A DNA stretch of 64,000 nucleotides from Tolypeutes matacus (lineage: Eukaryota; Chordata; Mammalia; Cingulata; Chlamyphoridae): contig JAKSZT010053764.1 of the NCBI GenBank assembly GCA_026826555.1, positions 12,156,453 through 12,220,452 of the forward strand, read 5' to 3'. Position 1 is the stretch's first letter; the number at the start of each line of letters is the position of its first letter. Under the pieces are notes generated by a model. That model made no database searches. It saw nothing but the letters and a program-made list of their open reading frames with translations, and had not been told where the DNA came from. The translations under genes were made by a program, and so were the position numbers. Below, in pieces: positions 12,647 to 25,114 of this stretch.

Positions 12647-12863
12647 AAACAGAAAACAAGACTGTACAACACAAATAAGGAATCCTAGTGTAAGATATGT
12701 ACTATTGTTAATAGTACAATTATAATAACTTTCTTTCATAAATTGTAACAAATATACCACACTAATGCAAATTGTTAATAATAGCTGGATAGATAGGAAT
12801 TCTGTATTTTCTGCATAATTTTTTCTATAACCCTACAAGTTATCCAATTTAAAAAAAAAAAAA

Positions 12864-14394
12864 CCCTATGGAGATAAATTTACTGTGAGCCTCCCTCAAT
12901 TATACCCATGCATACTCTACTTTAGGAATAGGTCAACACAATTTTATTTATTGTATATATCAAAGTCATGCTTGGTATTCACAAATTTAAACTTTATATA
13001 AAAGCTCAGATTTTTTTTTTTCTGTGCTTTTTTTTTGTAATTGTTCCTCCCATATTGCAGTGCATGGAAATGATTTGGCATGTTGTAATTCTTATACTAC
13101 CCTGATTAATGCAACCTTCTAAGGAACACAGCAATGATCTGAGCTGCAAACAATTGCGGTTTTGGTATGAAGACCTCACACCACCCCAGTGTCTATTTCT
13201 TTAATAACGCTATCCTGGAGAGTTGAAATGCATGACAATATTCTTCCAGATTCCTAAAGTCAGACTTTCAAGGGCATTAGTGAGGTTGTACTTTTATCTT
13301 TCATAGTAGTATAACTGCATTTCAGCAAAATTTAGACTTTTTCTATCCTCTTTCCAAGTCTGGATCATCAAGATAAATTCTTCTCCAATAGTGAAAGATC
13401 AAAGTTTCTAGTGCTTGAATGTGCGTTCCCTATACCATAAAGAGAGAATTCAAGTTTTATTGTGGCATGATCTTGTTCTGATTGATTCCTATTAAGAAGC
13501 AAGATTAATTTTGTTTTCCTATTAAAAAATAGTTTAGTCCTTATCCTCTCATCTCCATTTGCCACATTTAGGAGCATGAATTTTAGGTGATTTATTTTAT
13601 GCTATTTTTATGTTACAATATCTATTTTGAATATTAGCAGGAATGTAGCATGTATTTTACAATTTTAAAATTTAATAAGTTAAATTTGGGATGTATGCTT
13701 TGCGATTATTTCTTAAATACTCTGTTGAAACTTCCCATCAACTTATTTTCCCCCCACTATTGTAATATAACCAATGAAGCCATATTTTCTCAGTAGGAGG
13801 CCTCTGTATGAAAAGTCTTTTGTGAAGGATTTGTAAAATATTTCAAATCATTCCAATCACTTTTAATTCCAAACATTAAATATAACAAAGCATTCTATAT
13901 ATGTTTGTTACACTGTCCAGATTTTTTATGTGTGTCCTAACTTTAGACTTTCCTTTCACATCCTTAAGTAAATAAGAACTTAAAACACCAAGTGAGAAAT
14001 TCAAAAAAATATGACAATGTAAATGATATTGTGATCCAGGACCTCTTCATGCTTCATGATATTAGGTTGTAGGCCAATTCTACCACTGACTTCTTGCGTG
14101 GTTTATGGTCTCTGAATCTCTGCTCGTCTGTAAAATGAGAATATAGAAGTAAACTGTTTCTAAAATCTTTTTTAATTGTGACAATCTATCTGGATGGCAA
14201 GACTCATCCCCATCCTTTTCGTATCAAGGTAAACAGTTACAATTCATAAATTCTCAACAAAGTTCATGAATAGTTGAATATGAAAATCCTTTAAACATTA
14301 TGGCTTTATCTTGATTGATCTTCTGGTTTCATACTTATATTTGCAATGTCATTTTATTCAAAAAAGAAAATATTGGTGTGATTTTTAAAAGAAT
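12864..14394. other. AT-rich intergenic DNA
   Basis: No gene or clear repeat was seen. Poly(T)-rich runs occur near 13012-13040. Confidence 0.5.
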
Positions 14395-14510
14395 GTATTT
14401 CATTAATTGTAATAAATGTACCACACTAGTACAAGGTGTTAATAATTGAGGGTATATGGGAACTCTGTATTTTTTGCATAATATTAAATTAAACATGGAT
14501 ATGTTTGGGC
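14395..14510 (+). repeat. L1 3' UTR fragment
   Basis: The motif order ATTGTAATAAATGTACCACAC, AAGGTGTTAATAAT, ATATGGGAACTCTGTATTTT, TGCATAAT matches the 3' tails of the L1s ending at 12085 and 12863. Only about 100 bp remain. Confidence 0.75.
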
Positions 14511-15699
14511 TGTCTTACTGTTTTTAAAAGTCCCTTGAGTAATATTTAAATAGAAACAAACTCTTTCTTCTAAAAACTTTGAAAAAAAAAAAAGGAAAGA
14601 TTTTCCCCATTTCAAGATTCTAAAATGAGTCACTATGTTTTCTTTTGGTATTGTTACAGTGTTTATTTATTTCATTATATTTCAAAGTAATCAGAATTAA
14701 TTTGGGGGCAAGCCATGCCAAAGAAATATAGCTTCATTTTTTTTTTTTTTTTTTGGCAAAGAATTAGCTAATGGTCTGAATTCCATTACAAATTAATCAA
14801 TATTTCATTCACTGATTTAAACTAATGAAGTGGTATTCTTATGGTCATTATAATTTCCATTTTTTATATTTCTATGCCAAAATATGTTTCATACTCAGAA
14901 TAAAAGCTCTTAAAATGTTCTTACATTTGCCAAGAACTCAATGGCTGTGGACAGAACCTAAGTCAATCCTTGCAACTTTCAGGTTGACTTTGTATTAGTA
15001 TTTACTATTGCAATGGTTTGTACAGCAGTTGTTCTTGTTGCTATGCAGCAATAAATTAATCCAATGACCATCTTCTAAAAAACAGGTATGGGATAAATGT
15101 GGTGTAGCCCTATCGTGAGAGGAGCATTTGTGTGAATTATAATAAAAAATGCAACTTCATCTTAATTTGATAAGGACGCTCCAGGGAGGCAACATGTGTC
15201 CCTTATTTCGAAACAATAATTTCTATTTCATAACTTTTTAATTCAAATGGACCACTTGTTTTAAATATGTATTTGGATTATTGCATATATCTGTATAAGC
15301 TACTTCAGGCACAAACATTCTACTATGAAGATGAAACTTAAACAAGTAAAAGTTCAGTTTGCTGATGACTAGGAGTAGGGAGGGTAATCTACCTTGGAAG
15401 TTCTTTTGAGAATATCCCAGCAGTCTTATTGTAGAAATCCAAAGTAGGAGAAGAAATTGTATGATTAAAGAAAGCTATGAAATTGAGCCTCGCCATAGTC
15501 TCAACTTATAACAATTTTAGAAAAGTTGTCATAATTTTATTGAAATCTGCCAGCATCTTGCTAAAGATGTGTTCTATCAATACTCTCTTCTCATATCTAC
15601 CACTGTCTTTGTGATGAAAAGAGCATGAATGGAATTGTTTATATAATATGCTTATCTCTCAAATCAGGCTGATTTACTAGGCTCTGCATTTATTTATTT
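14511..15699. other. AT-rich intergenic DNA
   Basis: Nothing recognised apart from an A13 run near 14581 and a T19 run near 14739. Confidence 0.5.
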
Positions 15700-15970
15700 A
15701 TTTTTTAACACCACTCATCCTTTCAAAGCCCAGCTCAATTTGGGTTCTTCCATAGAGTCTTCAAAATGTCACAAATTAATCTCCCTTGCCCTTGAATTAC
15801 TATTAATTTATGGCTTGAACACTATGGTTACACTTGACATAATCTAACTGTTATTATCATTTTCTTTGTATGTATTTATGACTCCTCCCCCCACCCCCAA
15901 TTTGCTGTAAGTAATCAAGGACTAAGGTATGTCTCACATTCTTGCTGTACTTAATGATGTGTAGCATGGA
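15700..15970 (+). repeat. Probable L2 3' end, old
   Basis: The order CATCCTTTCAAAGCCCAGCTCAA, then a poorly conserved middle, then CTGTAAGTAATCAAGGACTA follows the familiar L2 3' UTR layout (contact with 'ctgtaagctccttgagggcagg' of the family). It is very diverged. The assignment is by eye only. Confidence 0.5.
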
Positions 15971-17567
15971 GACCTGAGGGGACTAGTGACCTTTTGATAC
16001 AACTTTTCTCATCATGTCTAACTGATCAGAACCACAATCCCTTTTTCCACCCTGAATTGCCTTGGTCTTTGATTCTATCTTATTCCAACAACATACAGGA
16101 AGAAATTATGTCTACAGCATTGTTCTAAGACAAACACAGTATTAGTCAACAGTTTCTGTCTAAATTTATCTGGCAGAGGTAAACTACAAGCCTATGATTA
16201 TTTCATTTCCAAAGTACCAAATGTGGGCATCAACACAATGGGCCATTTAAGCAAATACAATAATCTTTCTGATTTATAATTATTCTGTTTAAAAGTTTGT
16301 GCATGAATTTATGAGTGCTGAATCTTAGGTTGTTTTTTAGGGACTAGGGCAAGTCAAGTTGGACAAATTTAGCATATGAGTTTTTCGTTACTGCATTTTG
16401 TACTCCTCATACATCATAAGGTTCATCTTTTCAGTTATTTCTGTCACTATTACAATTACATAATCTATTGAAAAAATTAATAAATACCGTAAAAGAATGT
16501 TTTTATGGAAACTTTTAAGTAGGTAGATTAACTAAAAGTCTACTCTTAAGCATTTGTTAGCTCCTTCTTGCATGTTATTCGGTTTTAAGTTGTTGGATGG
16601 AGCAAAGAAATTTGAATTATTCTGGTACTAACTGGATAAACTAATTTAAAAAAAACTTTATTAAATATATGTATAATTATCCATTTTACTGTTTGAAGCA
16701 TACATGTTTGTCCAAGAATGGCAATGCATTACAGAATTGGTGTGTTATCTAGCAGAGATTTTCTGTCAACTGTTGCAGGAGTTTGGAATGTCTTTTTTGA
16801 CAAGCTGAGGAAGGAACCTTTTCACATGGGGTAGGATTTCTCCTTCCCTGCGGGTTTAATTTGTTTTTGACTGAAAGAGACCATTATGCTGCTGGCAGTG
16901 TGCAAATTAAAAATATTAATGAACTGAAATAAAAAGTAAAATAAAATGTTTTTTATTAAATCACAATTAAAGTTTATGTTCATATCTCAGACTTGTTGCC
17001 TGTCAGTGTGTCCTTAGGCTCCAGCATTAGGGGAGAAAATCAAATGAATTTTATTTGTTCAGGTTTATGGTTATTGCTGATTTCTTTTCGAAATGGAAAA
17101 TATTATTATTTCCTTTTTCAGTCCAGATGGCTACTATTTTCATGTTCATTAATAAATGAAATCAGAAGTAACAGAGAGAAAATGTTTCAGTGGTTATTAT
17201 TTTTTATTTTTATTATTATTTTGTACTTGCTTCAAATGCCTTAGAAACTCAAAATTAAATTCTGCAGGTTAATGTATAATGAAAAGCTTCTCTGCACTTG
17301 GTATTTTGCTAAAATGATACAAAATCTCTCAACAGTGATGCTAGATTGAATGCTAAAGGAAAAATTATGTATATTCATGCATCAAAATGACAGTATTTGT
17401 GCCAAGGGAACTGCTATTGGTTTATTTTCCTGGTGAATGTCCCCTTCATATAGTTGAATATAGCTGTTTAGCTTGGAAATTATGCCATGATCCTGAAGCA
17501 GACATGTCTCATTTTTTGAACTGTGTAAATCCATCTCCCTCATAATCCAAAATAACAGAGTTGTTTG
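15971..17567. other. AT-rich intergenic DNA with a possible conserved element
   Basis: No gene is supported. Bases about 16740-16930 read unlike the surrounding decayed repeats: balanced composition, an ordered TTTTTGACTGAAAGAGACCA stretch and a nearby TTAATGAA motif. This is a candidate conserved noncoding element, not a confirmed one. Confidence 0.4.
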
Positions 17568-17569
17568 AA

Positions 17570-17800
17570 TAGACAAGGGTTTCTCAATCTCGGCACTATT
17601 AACAATCAAACCTGGATACTTCTTTGTTGCAGGGGTTGTCTTGTGCATTGCCAGATATTTAGCAGCATTCCTGGCTTCTACCTACTGCATGCCAGGAATA
17701 ACTCCTCAGTTGTGACAACCAAAGGTGTCTGTAGACATTGCCAAATGCCGTCTGGGATGAGGCAGACAAAATTGCCCTTTTACTGAGAATGTCTACAATA
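17570..17800 (-). mobile_element. MER5A-like nonautonomous hAT-Charlie MITE
   Basis: It begins GGGTTTCTCAATCTCGGCAC and contains TTGCAGGGGTTGTCTTGTGC, ATTTAGCAGCATTCCTGGC and GTTGTGACAACCAAAGGTGT, the recognised order of a MER5A-type element read in reverse. The far end approaches AAATTGCCC near 17773. The element is an old mammalian DNA transposon fossil and encodes nothing. The ORFs crossing it on both strands are chance ORFs. Confidence 0.8.
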
Positions 17801-18553
17801 GATTAAAGTGGATGTTAGCCCCAACAGAAATCCCTCACTCTCAGTGTATGTTTTGCCTCTGAGATGTAACCCTTAAAGCAAAATAATTAGTCTGTGCTTA
17901 TTTTGCCTATAATTATATTTTTATCCTGGCTTTTAATTGCCAGATTTATATTTATTCATTAAAAGTTTCAAAGTAAATGCAAACAAATCAAATGTATTTT
18001 CAACTAGTGTATGTATGTATATATATAATATATATATATAGGCTCGTTGATATCAACTCATGCTTAGATAGACAACTTATTACTGGATGTTATCAGAATA
18101 TAATGATACTGTAATTCCATAATCTAAAAGGAATTTCAAAATAAAATAGGATTGGATTAAACCTTCCTTTTAAGGAACAAAATTTTCCAGTCCTCTTGAG
18201 TATTTTAAATGAATAAACAATAAAAAAGAAAACAAACCAAAAAAAACATCAGAATTGACAATACAAAATCTTTGAATGAGGTCAGAATAACCTGAACTTA
18301 AAAAGCAATCCCTCAAATTCCCTGTGTTTGCTTCCCAATTCATAATGATGAATCAAATTATTGAAATGAAATCAGTCAATTTTCTATCATTATTTTATTT
18401 AAGAATTATTAAATTACATTATTATTGGCTGAATACTTTACCAAGTTTTTCATTCACTTTTGCCCATTATAATTTCAGCTTGGAGTGTGGAAAGAGTCTA
18501 AGACTTAACTTCTAGAGTTCTGGGTTCTTAACTTCTAGAATTCTGCTATTGAT
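17801..18553. other. AT-rich intergenic DNA
   Basis: Contains a TATATA-rich simple tract at about 18008-18041. No gene is supported. Confidence 0.5.
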
Positions 18554-18555
18554 TA

Positions 18556-19834
18556 TTAGGTTGGTAGAAAAGTAATTGTGGTTTTGGGCTGTGAGTTTTA
18601 AATCATAATAACTAGGCTCCAACACATCTTTATTAATCAAAATAGGAACCATTACAATCAACAAATTTTCGCCAATGAGAAATAAGTTTGTTTATTCCTG
18701 TAGTGCAAAAATCCATGCTTCAGGATTCGACGAACTCTTGGAAAGCATTTTCTGCATCCTGCTGGTTGTGGAAGTGTTTTCCCTGCAAAACATTGTTGAG
18801 GTGCTTGAAGATGTGGTAGTTGGTTGGCGAGAGATCAGGTGAATATGGCAGATGAGGCAAAACTTTGTAGCCTAATCCATTCAATGTTTGAAGTGTTGGC
18901 TGTGCGACATGTGGTCGGGCATCCTCGTGGAGAAGAATTGGCCCTTTCTGTTGACCGATGCCAGCTGCAGGCGTGGCAGTTTTTGGTGCATCTCATCAAT
19001 TTGCTGAGCATACTTCTCAAATGTAATGGTTTCGCTGGGATTTAGAAAGCTGTAGTGGATCAGACTGGCAGCAGACCACCAAACAGTGACCATGACCTTT
19101 TTTTTTGGTGCAGGTTTGGCTTTGGGAAGTGCTTTGGGCTTCTTCTTGGTCCAACCACTGAGCTGTTCATTGCCAGTTGTATAAAATCCACTTTTCATGG
19201 CACGTCACAATCCAATTGAGAAATGGTTCATTGCTATTGCATAGCATAAGAGAAGATGTCAAAATGACAATTAAAAAAATTTTTTTTTGTCAGCTCATGA
19301 GGCACCCACTTACTGAGTTTTTTCACCTTTCCAATTTGCTTCAACTGCTGAATGACCATAGAATGGTCGACGTTGAGATCTTTGGCAGCTTCTTGTGTAG
19401 TTGTAAGAGGATCAGCTTCAATAATTGCTCTCAATTGGTTGTTTTTAACTTCTGATGGCCAGCCACTACACTCCTCATCATTAAGGCTCTCATCTTCTTT
19501 GCAAAACTTCTTGAACCACCACTGCACTGTATGTTTGTTAGCAGTTCCTGGTCAAATGTGTTGTTGATGTTGAGAGTTGTCTCTGCTGCTTTACAACACT
19601 TTTTGAACTCAAATAAGAAAATCACTTGAATTTGCTTTTTGTCTAACATCATTTCCATAGTCTAAAATAAATATAAAATAAACACCTAGTAATAAGTCAT
19701 TAGCAAAAAAACATAAGCGAGAAATGCACATTGAAATGATGTATAACATAATGACATTTATTTAAGAATGTATTCCAATATCAAATGGCAAATTTCAACA
19801 ATGCAAAACCGTAATTACTTTTGCACCAACCTAA
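18556..19834 (-). mobile_element. Hsmar1-like mariner, nearly full length, dead
   Basis: Inverted ends TTAGGTTGGTAGAAAAGTAA (from 18556) and, read in reverse, TTAGGTTGGTGCAAAAGTAA (to 19834) are flanked by TA at 18554-18555 and 19835-19836, the mariner target duplication. The length, 1279 bp, is close to the known Hsmar1 length of about 1.29 kb. The transposase lies on the - strand from about 19658 and is broken over several frames: 19658 to about 19531, 19527-19234, 19198 to about 18940, then another frame to about 18640. Recognisable parts are MEMMLDKKQI at the start, QWWFKKFCK, HELTKK, VMVTVWWSA and YSPDLSP. The three catalytic Asp positions (DD34D) now read His (VTCHEKW, about 19197), Glu (HEDARPH, 18924-18926) and Asn (LSPTNYH, 18819-18821). 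Each frameshift alone would abolish the protein. Family assignment is from memory of Hsmar1. Confidence 0.93.
18640..19658 (-). pseudogene. Mariner transposase pseudogene
   Basis: This is the coding remnant inside the mariner. The N-terminal paired helix-turn-helix DNA-binding part is in the first two frames (19658-19234). The linker motif KWVPHELT is near the end of the second frame. The catalytic RNase-H-like domain spans the rest. The usual protein is about 340 residues; here at least three frame changes and all three catalytic positions altered make it nonfunctional. ACC-GAC to ACC-AAC at the third site is a CpG transition, the change expected of an unselected methylated copy. Confidence 0.88.
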
Positions 19835-19836
19835 TA

Positions 19837-21153
19837 ACTATGTGAATGAGCTAAGTTACTTAACTCTATTGCAGCTTTTGTTTCCAAAAGGGCAAAATGG
19901 AGAAATATGCTTCCCTACATACTTTAAATATTTACAATAAAGATCAAATAAGATGTTTATACCTCTGCTCTAAAGATCAAAGAAGACTCAAACTATATTT
20001 GCTACAGTGATTAATTCAGCTCACTCTGGAATATTTTCTACATAGATAATAAAATGACATTCATGATAGTGATGGTATAGACCTCTTCTAAGCTCATTTA
20101 CACAAGGGGTAACAGTATACCTGGAAACAAGTTTACTTGTACTGGATATGATAAGCACGATGGTTTTCCAAAGGACTACAGTGTCTTTTGACTAGATGGT
20201 TTCTTAAATGTTTACATAATGCATAGAAAGAATATTAGATATAATAAATAGGTGTTTCTGCTGCAATCATGTACATGCATACATAAACAAGTAGCACTCA
20301 ACTTATGATGATGAAATGTCTGGCATTAACCTTCAAAATATGGTTTAATGACCACTACTATTAATATATAAATGTTGAATACAGTAAACAAGTCAATAAC
20401 ACAGAACAAAAAGTCCTTTTATTTTTGCCCCTTTAAAATTTGTTTAAATCTTACCTTCTTATAAACAGAAATCATCTGCTACATTAACCAAATACTGTCT
20501 TTCCAGTTTTAGAACAGTTGAATGTGAAATGTACTACTTAATAAAGCAGATGCAAGGTTTTGTACTATATATTAAGATAGATTGCTTATGTGAAATGGAA
20601 ATGAATACTATAAATCAAAAGAGCTCATTATACATTTCTTGTTTTATAGTAATTTATCAGTTTTATTTTTATTTTTTTATTGTTCAGGTCCATGGTTTAT
20701 TACCTGAGTGTTGACCTTATTGTAAAATTTGGTACATGCTGCCTTATGGAGGAGCTATCATAGTGAAAGAAGGCTCATACAATATCTTGCTATTGCAAAT
20801 GTGAGGCACAGACTTTTGAGACTATTAGAGAAAAGTCATACTAGGTGGTGACCTATGATCAATAACATCCAGTCAAATAAATTTTGTTGATATTTTATAA
20901 ATAATGTAGATGAATGCTTCAAAATATTCAGTATAACCTGAAAGATAAATAGATATAAAACAGAACTTCAGAAAGCCATAATGGAATAAAAAACATTCAT
21001 GACTAAACATCTTTTCTTATTGCTATTCTATTTGTTTTGGTATTTAAACCTATGCAAAACAACATGCTCTTACCTTACTAGCCTATATATCAATTTATTA
21101 AGAATAAGGAAATGTTTTATAGGTTGGGAGGTCTTGGCATTCATTCAGCATTG
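19837..21153. other. AT-rich intergenic DNA
   Basis: No gene, RNA or repeat recognised. Confidence 0.5.
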
Positions 21154-21362
21154 AAACTAACATGTAGGGAAGCGGCTGTGGCTCAATCAGTAGGGCTCCC
21201 GTTTACCATATGGGAGGCCCCGGGTTCGGTTCCCGGGGCCTCCTGGTGAAGGCAAGCCCGCCCGCACGGCGTGGTTAGCTGACCCAGCGAGCGCAAGCAG
21301 CAAGGGGGGGATAAATGAATAAATAAATAAAATCTTTAAAAAAAAAAAAAAACTAACATGTA
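21154..21362 (+). mobile_element. DAS-SINE (tRNA-derived), + strand
   Basis: The body, 21167-21349, starts GGGAAGCGGCTGTGGCTCAA, carries the B-box-like GGTTCGGTTCCC and ends with an ATAAATAAATAAAAT-type stretch and an A15 tail. A 13-bp duplication, AAACTAACATGTA, flanks it at 21154-21166 and 21350-21362. It is nearly identical to the copy at 28.6 kb, the differences being mostly CpG transitions. Young insertion; not a functional tRNA gene. Confidence 0.95.
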
Positions 21363-21479
21363 TATTGTGTGATAAATAGTTATGAGGCACTGAGAGTACA
21401 AATGTGAAAAGGTACATTTACTGTCAAGAAGCTCATGTTATAAATTGGTGCTATATGGTGCAACCTTGAAGTTAATATT

Positions 21480-21655
21480 TCGATAAGATTGCAAAAATAT
21501 CTTGTGGTGAAAGGTGTTGGTGGTGGGGTGATGTATGGGTGCCCTATATGATGATATGCATGACTGTTTTGTAAGTTCCCAACTTTTACTATACATCTAT
21601 CGTTTATGTATGTTCATGTATGAAAGATAACCTTCAATAAAAAAAGTTAAAAAAG
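21480..21655 (+). repeat. L1 3' UTR fragment
   Basis: AAGGTGTTGGTGGTGGGGTGATGTATGGG followed by a TGCATGACTGTTTTGTAAG block and an AATAAAAAAAG end is a variant of the L1 3' tail seen elsewhere in the window (compare 11975-12060). Only the terminal ~170 bp remain. Confidence 0.65.
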
Positions 21656-23984
21656 GAAAAAGCAAACCACGAATATTAATAGAGATATAGATCTTGTTCT
21701 ATTGGCAAAATGGATGGAAAAAAGTTCTATTTAATGAAATTGTAATTTTTAAAAGTTGTGTTTTAGTTAATTTACAATGAGATTTCAACTAAATAATAGA
21801 ATATGTACCATATTACTTTTTAAATGGCATCCCAAATTAGGCGTTTGGAAATTTAGGTTTCATGGAAGTTTTCATAAAATTTTTAAGTGAATTTGCATTA
21901 ATCAAGGTTTATTTGACGAGTGGCAACATCTACATTCCCTTATCTTATGCCATTGATTACCCTGACCAGAATATGTAGCTGGGAGAATTGCCAGTAGGAA
22001 GCAAACTTCCAGATCATGAGAAAGAATAAATACATATCTGATTGCATCAGTGACAGATATCCTAACATTAACAAAATCGATCTCAATGATTGTGGAACTT
22101 TCTGTAAGCATATTATTTTTTTCCAGAAATCCCTTATGCCACTTTGACTATCATGAATTCAGGTAATAACCCAAAAATAAGGCTGAACACAAATGGACTC
22201 AATAATCACATGTATTAATGATTTTACACTATAGAGAAACTTCTTTGAGTGTCATTTAGAGCCTATCTTTTCTTATTTATAAATGGATACTTGCAAGCTT
22301 GGTCATATAGTTTTCTCTCAAATCTATAAGTAAAAAGATGCACATTAGAGGGTGAGCTAGAGATTTCTTACATGAGAAGTAAAAACTGACAATAGGAGAG
22401 CAACTGAGAGAGAGAGAACTCTGAGTCAGGCATAAAGTATTTTAAAACATAAAACTGTGGAGTTATTGATTATGTGTACAAATAACTCCATAGATTTCAA
22501 TAGTCCTTTATATAGCAGAATGCAGCTCAATGGAATAGTGGTATTGCTAGCACGATCATCAAAGCCAAGATGTACTTGTACAATGTGCCCTGGAAAAGAG
22601 GGAAATTAAGCATTTAACACATTTTAGGAAAAATATATTTTAAAGGAACAAGTTTCTATTAATTGACTAATACACATGTGAACCTTTTTTTTCCCTGCAC
22701 ATTTCATTAAAATTGGACTACTGGATTATTTTAGAAGTAGCATCTTGAATAATGTAGAAGTAAAGAATAAATGCAGTGCTATTCCAATTTGTATGTCAGC
22801 ATTACTTAGAAATGACTTATTTATACCAATTCCATTGCACATCAAATGCCATTTTCTATTTAAATCAGCATGTGCACTATTTCACTACTTTAGATTGTAT
22901 TAGAAATGGATTGAAAATAAAATAGATTATTTCCTATCCATGACATAATGATTTGTATTTTGTGTAAGTTGAATAGTAAGTAATGGGAATCTTTCAAAAG
23001 TGTGTATGATCTCTGAAGATACCAGCATAGACAGGTTGCCAGAAAAATATTCATTTCATTTTGTTTTGACAACACAATATCCATTGTCATGATCATCATA
23101 ATATGTGTTTTACATACATCAGTGCCACTTAATAGTGCCTTCAAAACATTTTATAGTATATATTTTAAAGTTTTGTAAAATATCACTGATTTGTACTAGA
23201 ATTCCTTTATGGTAGCTAAAAGAGATTTCTTAGATGTTCATATGTCCTTGTTGCTTTAGAAACTGGTATTTCTAATTAAAATGAGGTGTTTTCATTTATT
23301 TTCTTATCTGTAATCATGGATTGTGATTGTTTTTCTTGTGTGACATTTCTCACTTTTCTTCTAGTTCCTTTAATTCTACAATTTAAAATTTTCTGATATA
23401 TAATTATTTCTGTGGATATGGAGGGAGTTTTTTTCTTTTTATCACATGATTTTTCAGATTTTTTAAAATGTCCTGTTTCTAGTTTCGTACTATATTATAC
23501 CTCTTTCTGCACTACTTCTATGCTCCATTCCCACCCAAAGACAAGCTTTTGTTCATCTGTATCCTCTGTTTAGATTTTTCTCTGACAGACTATTTGGATA
23601 CCCAGTTTAGTACCTAAGCATTAGCAAATGTATGTTAATGTATCATAATATATTGTAAATAATTTAGCAGTAATATTTACCTATTTTACCATGTAACAAT
23701 ATGTCAGAAGAAAATTCGTAAGGATTAAGTTGGTACATGCAGGAACTTGATCATCTCACTGAAAAAATTTAGAATAATAAGAAATGTTTCAGACAGAAAG
23801 TATCCTTATCCAAATCATGTAATACATGATGGAAAAAGAGATCGCAAACAGAACATGGCATGGTTTTCTTTTGCTGCAGCTCTATATTCCCTCAGATTAG
23901 TGTATAATTCAAAACAAACTTTGCAGCAACAGAGGTAGTGTAAGAGAAGTATTATTCATAATAATAATTAGTTATTTATTCAGT
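21656..23984. other. AT-rich intergenic DNA
   Basis: No gene is supported. No repeat family recognised with confidence. Confidence 0.5.
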
Positions 23985-24200
23985 ATTCATGTGTCAGGAA
24001 ATGTGCTATATACTTTACTTAGATTATTTAACATAATACTGCCATCTATCTGCAAGGAGATAATATCCTTACTTTATAGATGAAGAAACTAGGCTAAAAA
24101 GAGGTAAGAATTGTTTCCAGGGCTGGCTAGCCCATGGCCTGTTGAATTTTGAAACCTAGCACACTCTTTCCACTAAGCAGCGCTGCCTCTCTGTCTTGTC
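23985..24200 (+). repeat. MIR-type tRNA-derived SINE, old
   Basis: Contains the MIR core layout: GTGTCAGGAAATGTGCTATA, then TACTTTATAGATGAAGAAAC, then AAAAAGAGGTAAGAATTGTTT, ending near CACTAAGCAGCGCTGCCTCT. Diverged, as expected for a mammal-wide ancient SINE. Confidence 0.75.
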
Positions 24201-24204
24201 TGCC

Positions 24205-25110
24205 ATCACTGGCAGAAAACAGTCAATTATAAAGTAATTGAGTAAATATTAGTTCTATTTCCTACACTTAGACTTTTCTTAGGAATGGGGCAAGGCGATA
24301 AAAATATTTAATTGAAAAATTCATTCTACAAAGACAAAAAGGAGGAGATTAAACATTTTTGGTCTTTTTATATATCATTAATATGTACTATAAAACTGGG
24401 TAAAGTAGTTTAATTAACTTTTAATATTTATAATTAGGTATATTTCTGTTAAAATATATATTTTTGAAATATTTTCATTAGCATAGAAAAATTGATAATT
24501 TAATCATTCACTATCATTAATATTTTATTAAGTACTTCTAAGATCATGGGTAGAAAGACTTCAAGTGCTTGAGAGAACAGTTTCTGTTTCAGATAGTAGG
24601 AGTTACCTCATTGTTGAAACGCAAAATAAATTATAAAAACACTTTGTATTTTATATTAATGTCACTTGAGAGTGTTTTTAATATAAAAAGAGAAAATTTA
24701 ATTTTATTTCAGCATAATCATATTTCAAAATATTGGATTTCAGCCTATGCAGAGTTCCTTGGATTAATTCTACATCAAATTAAACTAATTGTAATGGGAA
24801 ATGTATAATGCTACATTTCAAAATTCTTCTCAAATCCTAATTCATTTATAGTAATTCCGCTACACAAAACCACCAGCATGAGAATGAAGAAACCATTATG
24901 AAATATTACCTGTCATATGCAATTCTATGAATGTTTACTGAATATTACTTGACCTAAGAGGCAGCCAAGTATGTAAGATGAATTTGAAGCGCCACACAAA
25001 GTGCTCTGTGTAGCATTAAAAAATGCTCACGTTGATTCCATTTAAAAGACAGAGAGAGAAAAAAAATCAAGGATGGCTTATATAAAATTTGCAGCTTGAG
25101 GTATCACAGT
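24205..25110. other. AT-rich intergenic DNA
   Basis: Nothing recognised. Confidence 0.5.
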
Positions 25111-25114
25111 TCAT

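Larger units (their letters stand above)
9465..12863 (+). mobile_element. L1 (first insertion), 5'-truncated, split by later insertions
   Basis: The left piece, about 9465-9851, is the end of L1 ORF2 in + sense: primed by GAGATACCATTTCAC, with the region coding for the GTQTD...CPSTD-like C-terminus. It stops at GTAAAAAGGAATGAAG and resumes at 12086-12101 with the same bases. It then runs through the 3' UTR to an A12 tail at about 12852-12863. The gap is filled by a second L1 (9852-12085), and a DAS-SINE interrupts the right piece (12454-12629). Removing both restores a continuous L1 3' end. ORF2 remains only as a decayed C-terminus, so the copy is inactive. An A20 run inside the left piece is an expanded A tract. 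Confidence 0.85.

Noticed and set aside
21195..21245. tRNA-like internal promoter boxes
   Set aside because: They belong to the head of a DAS-SINE; the sequence does not close into a usable tRNA and is followed by a SINE body.
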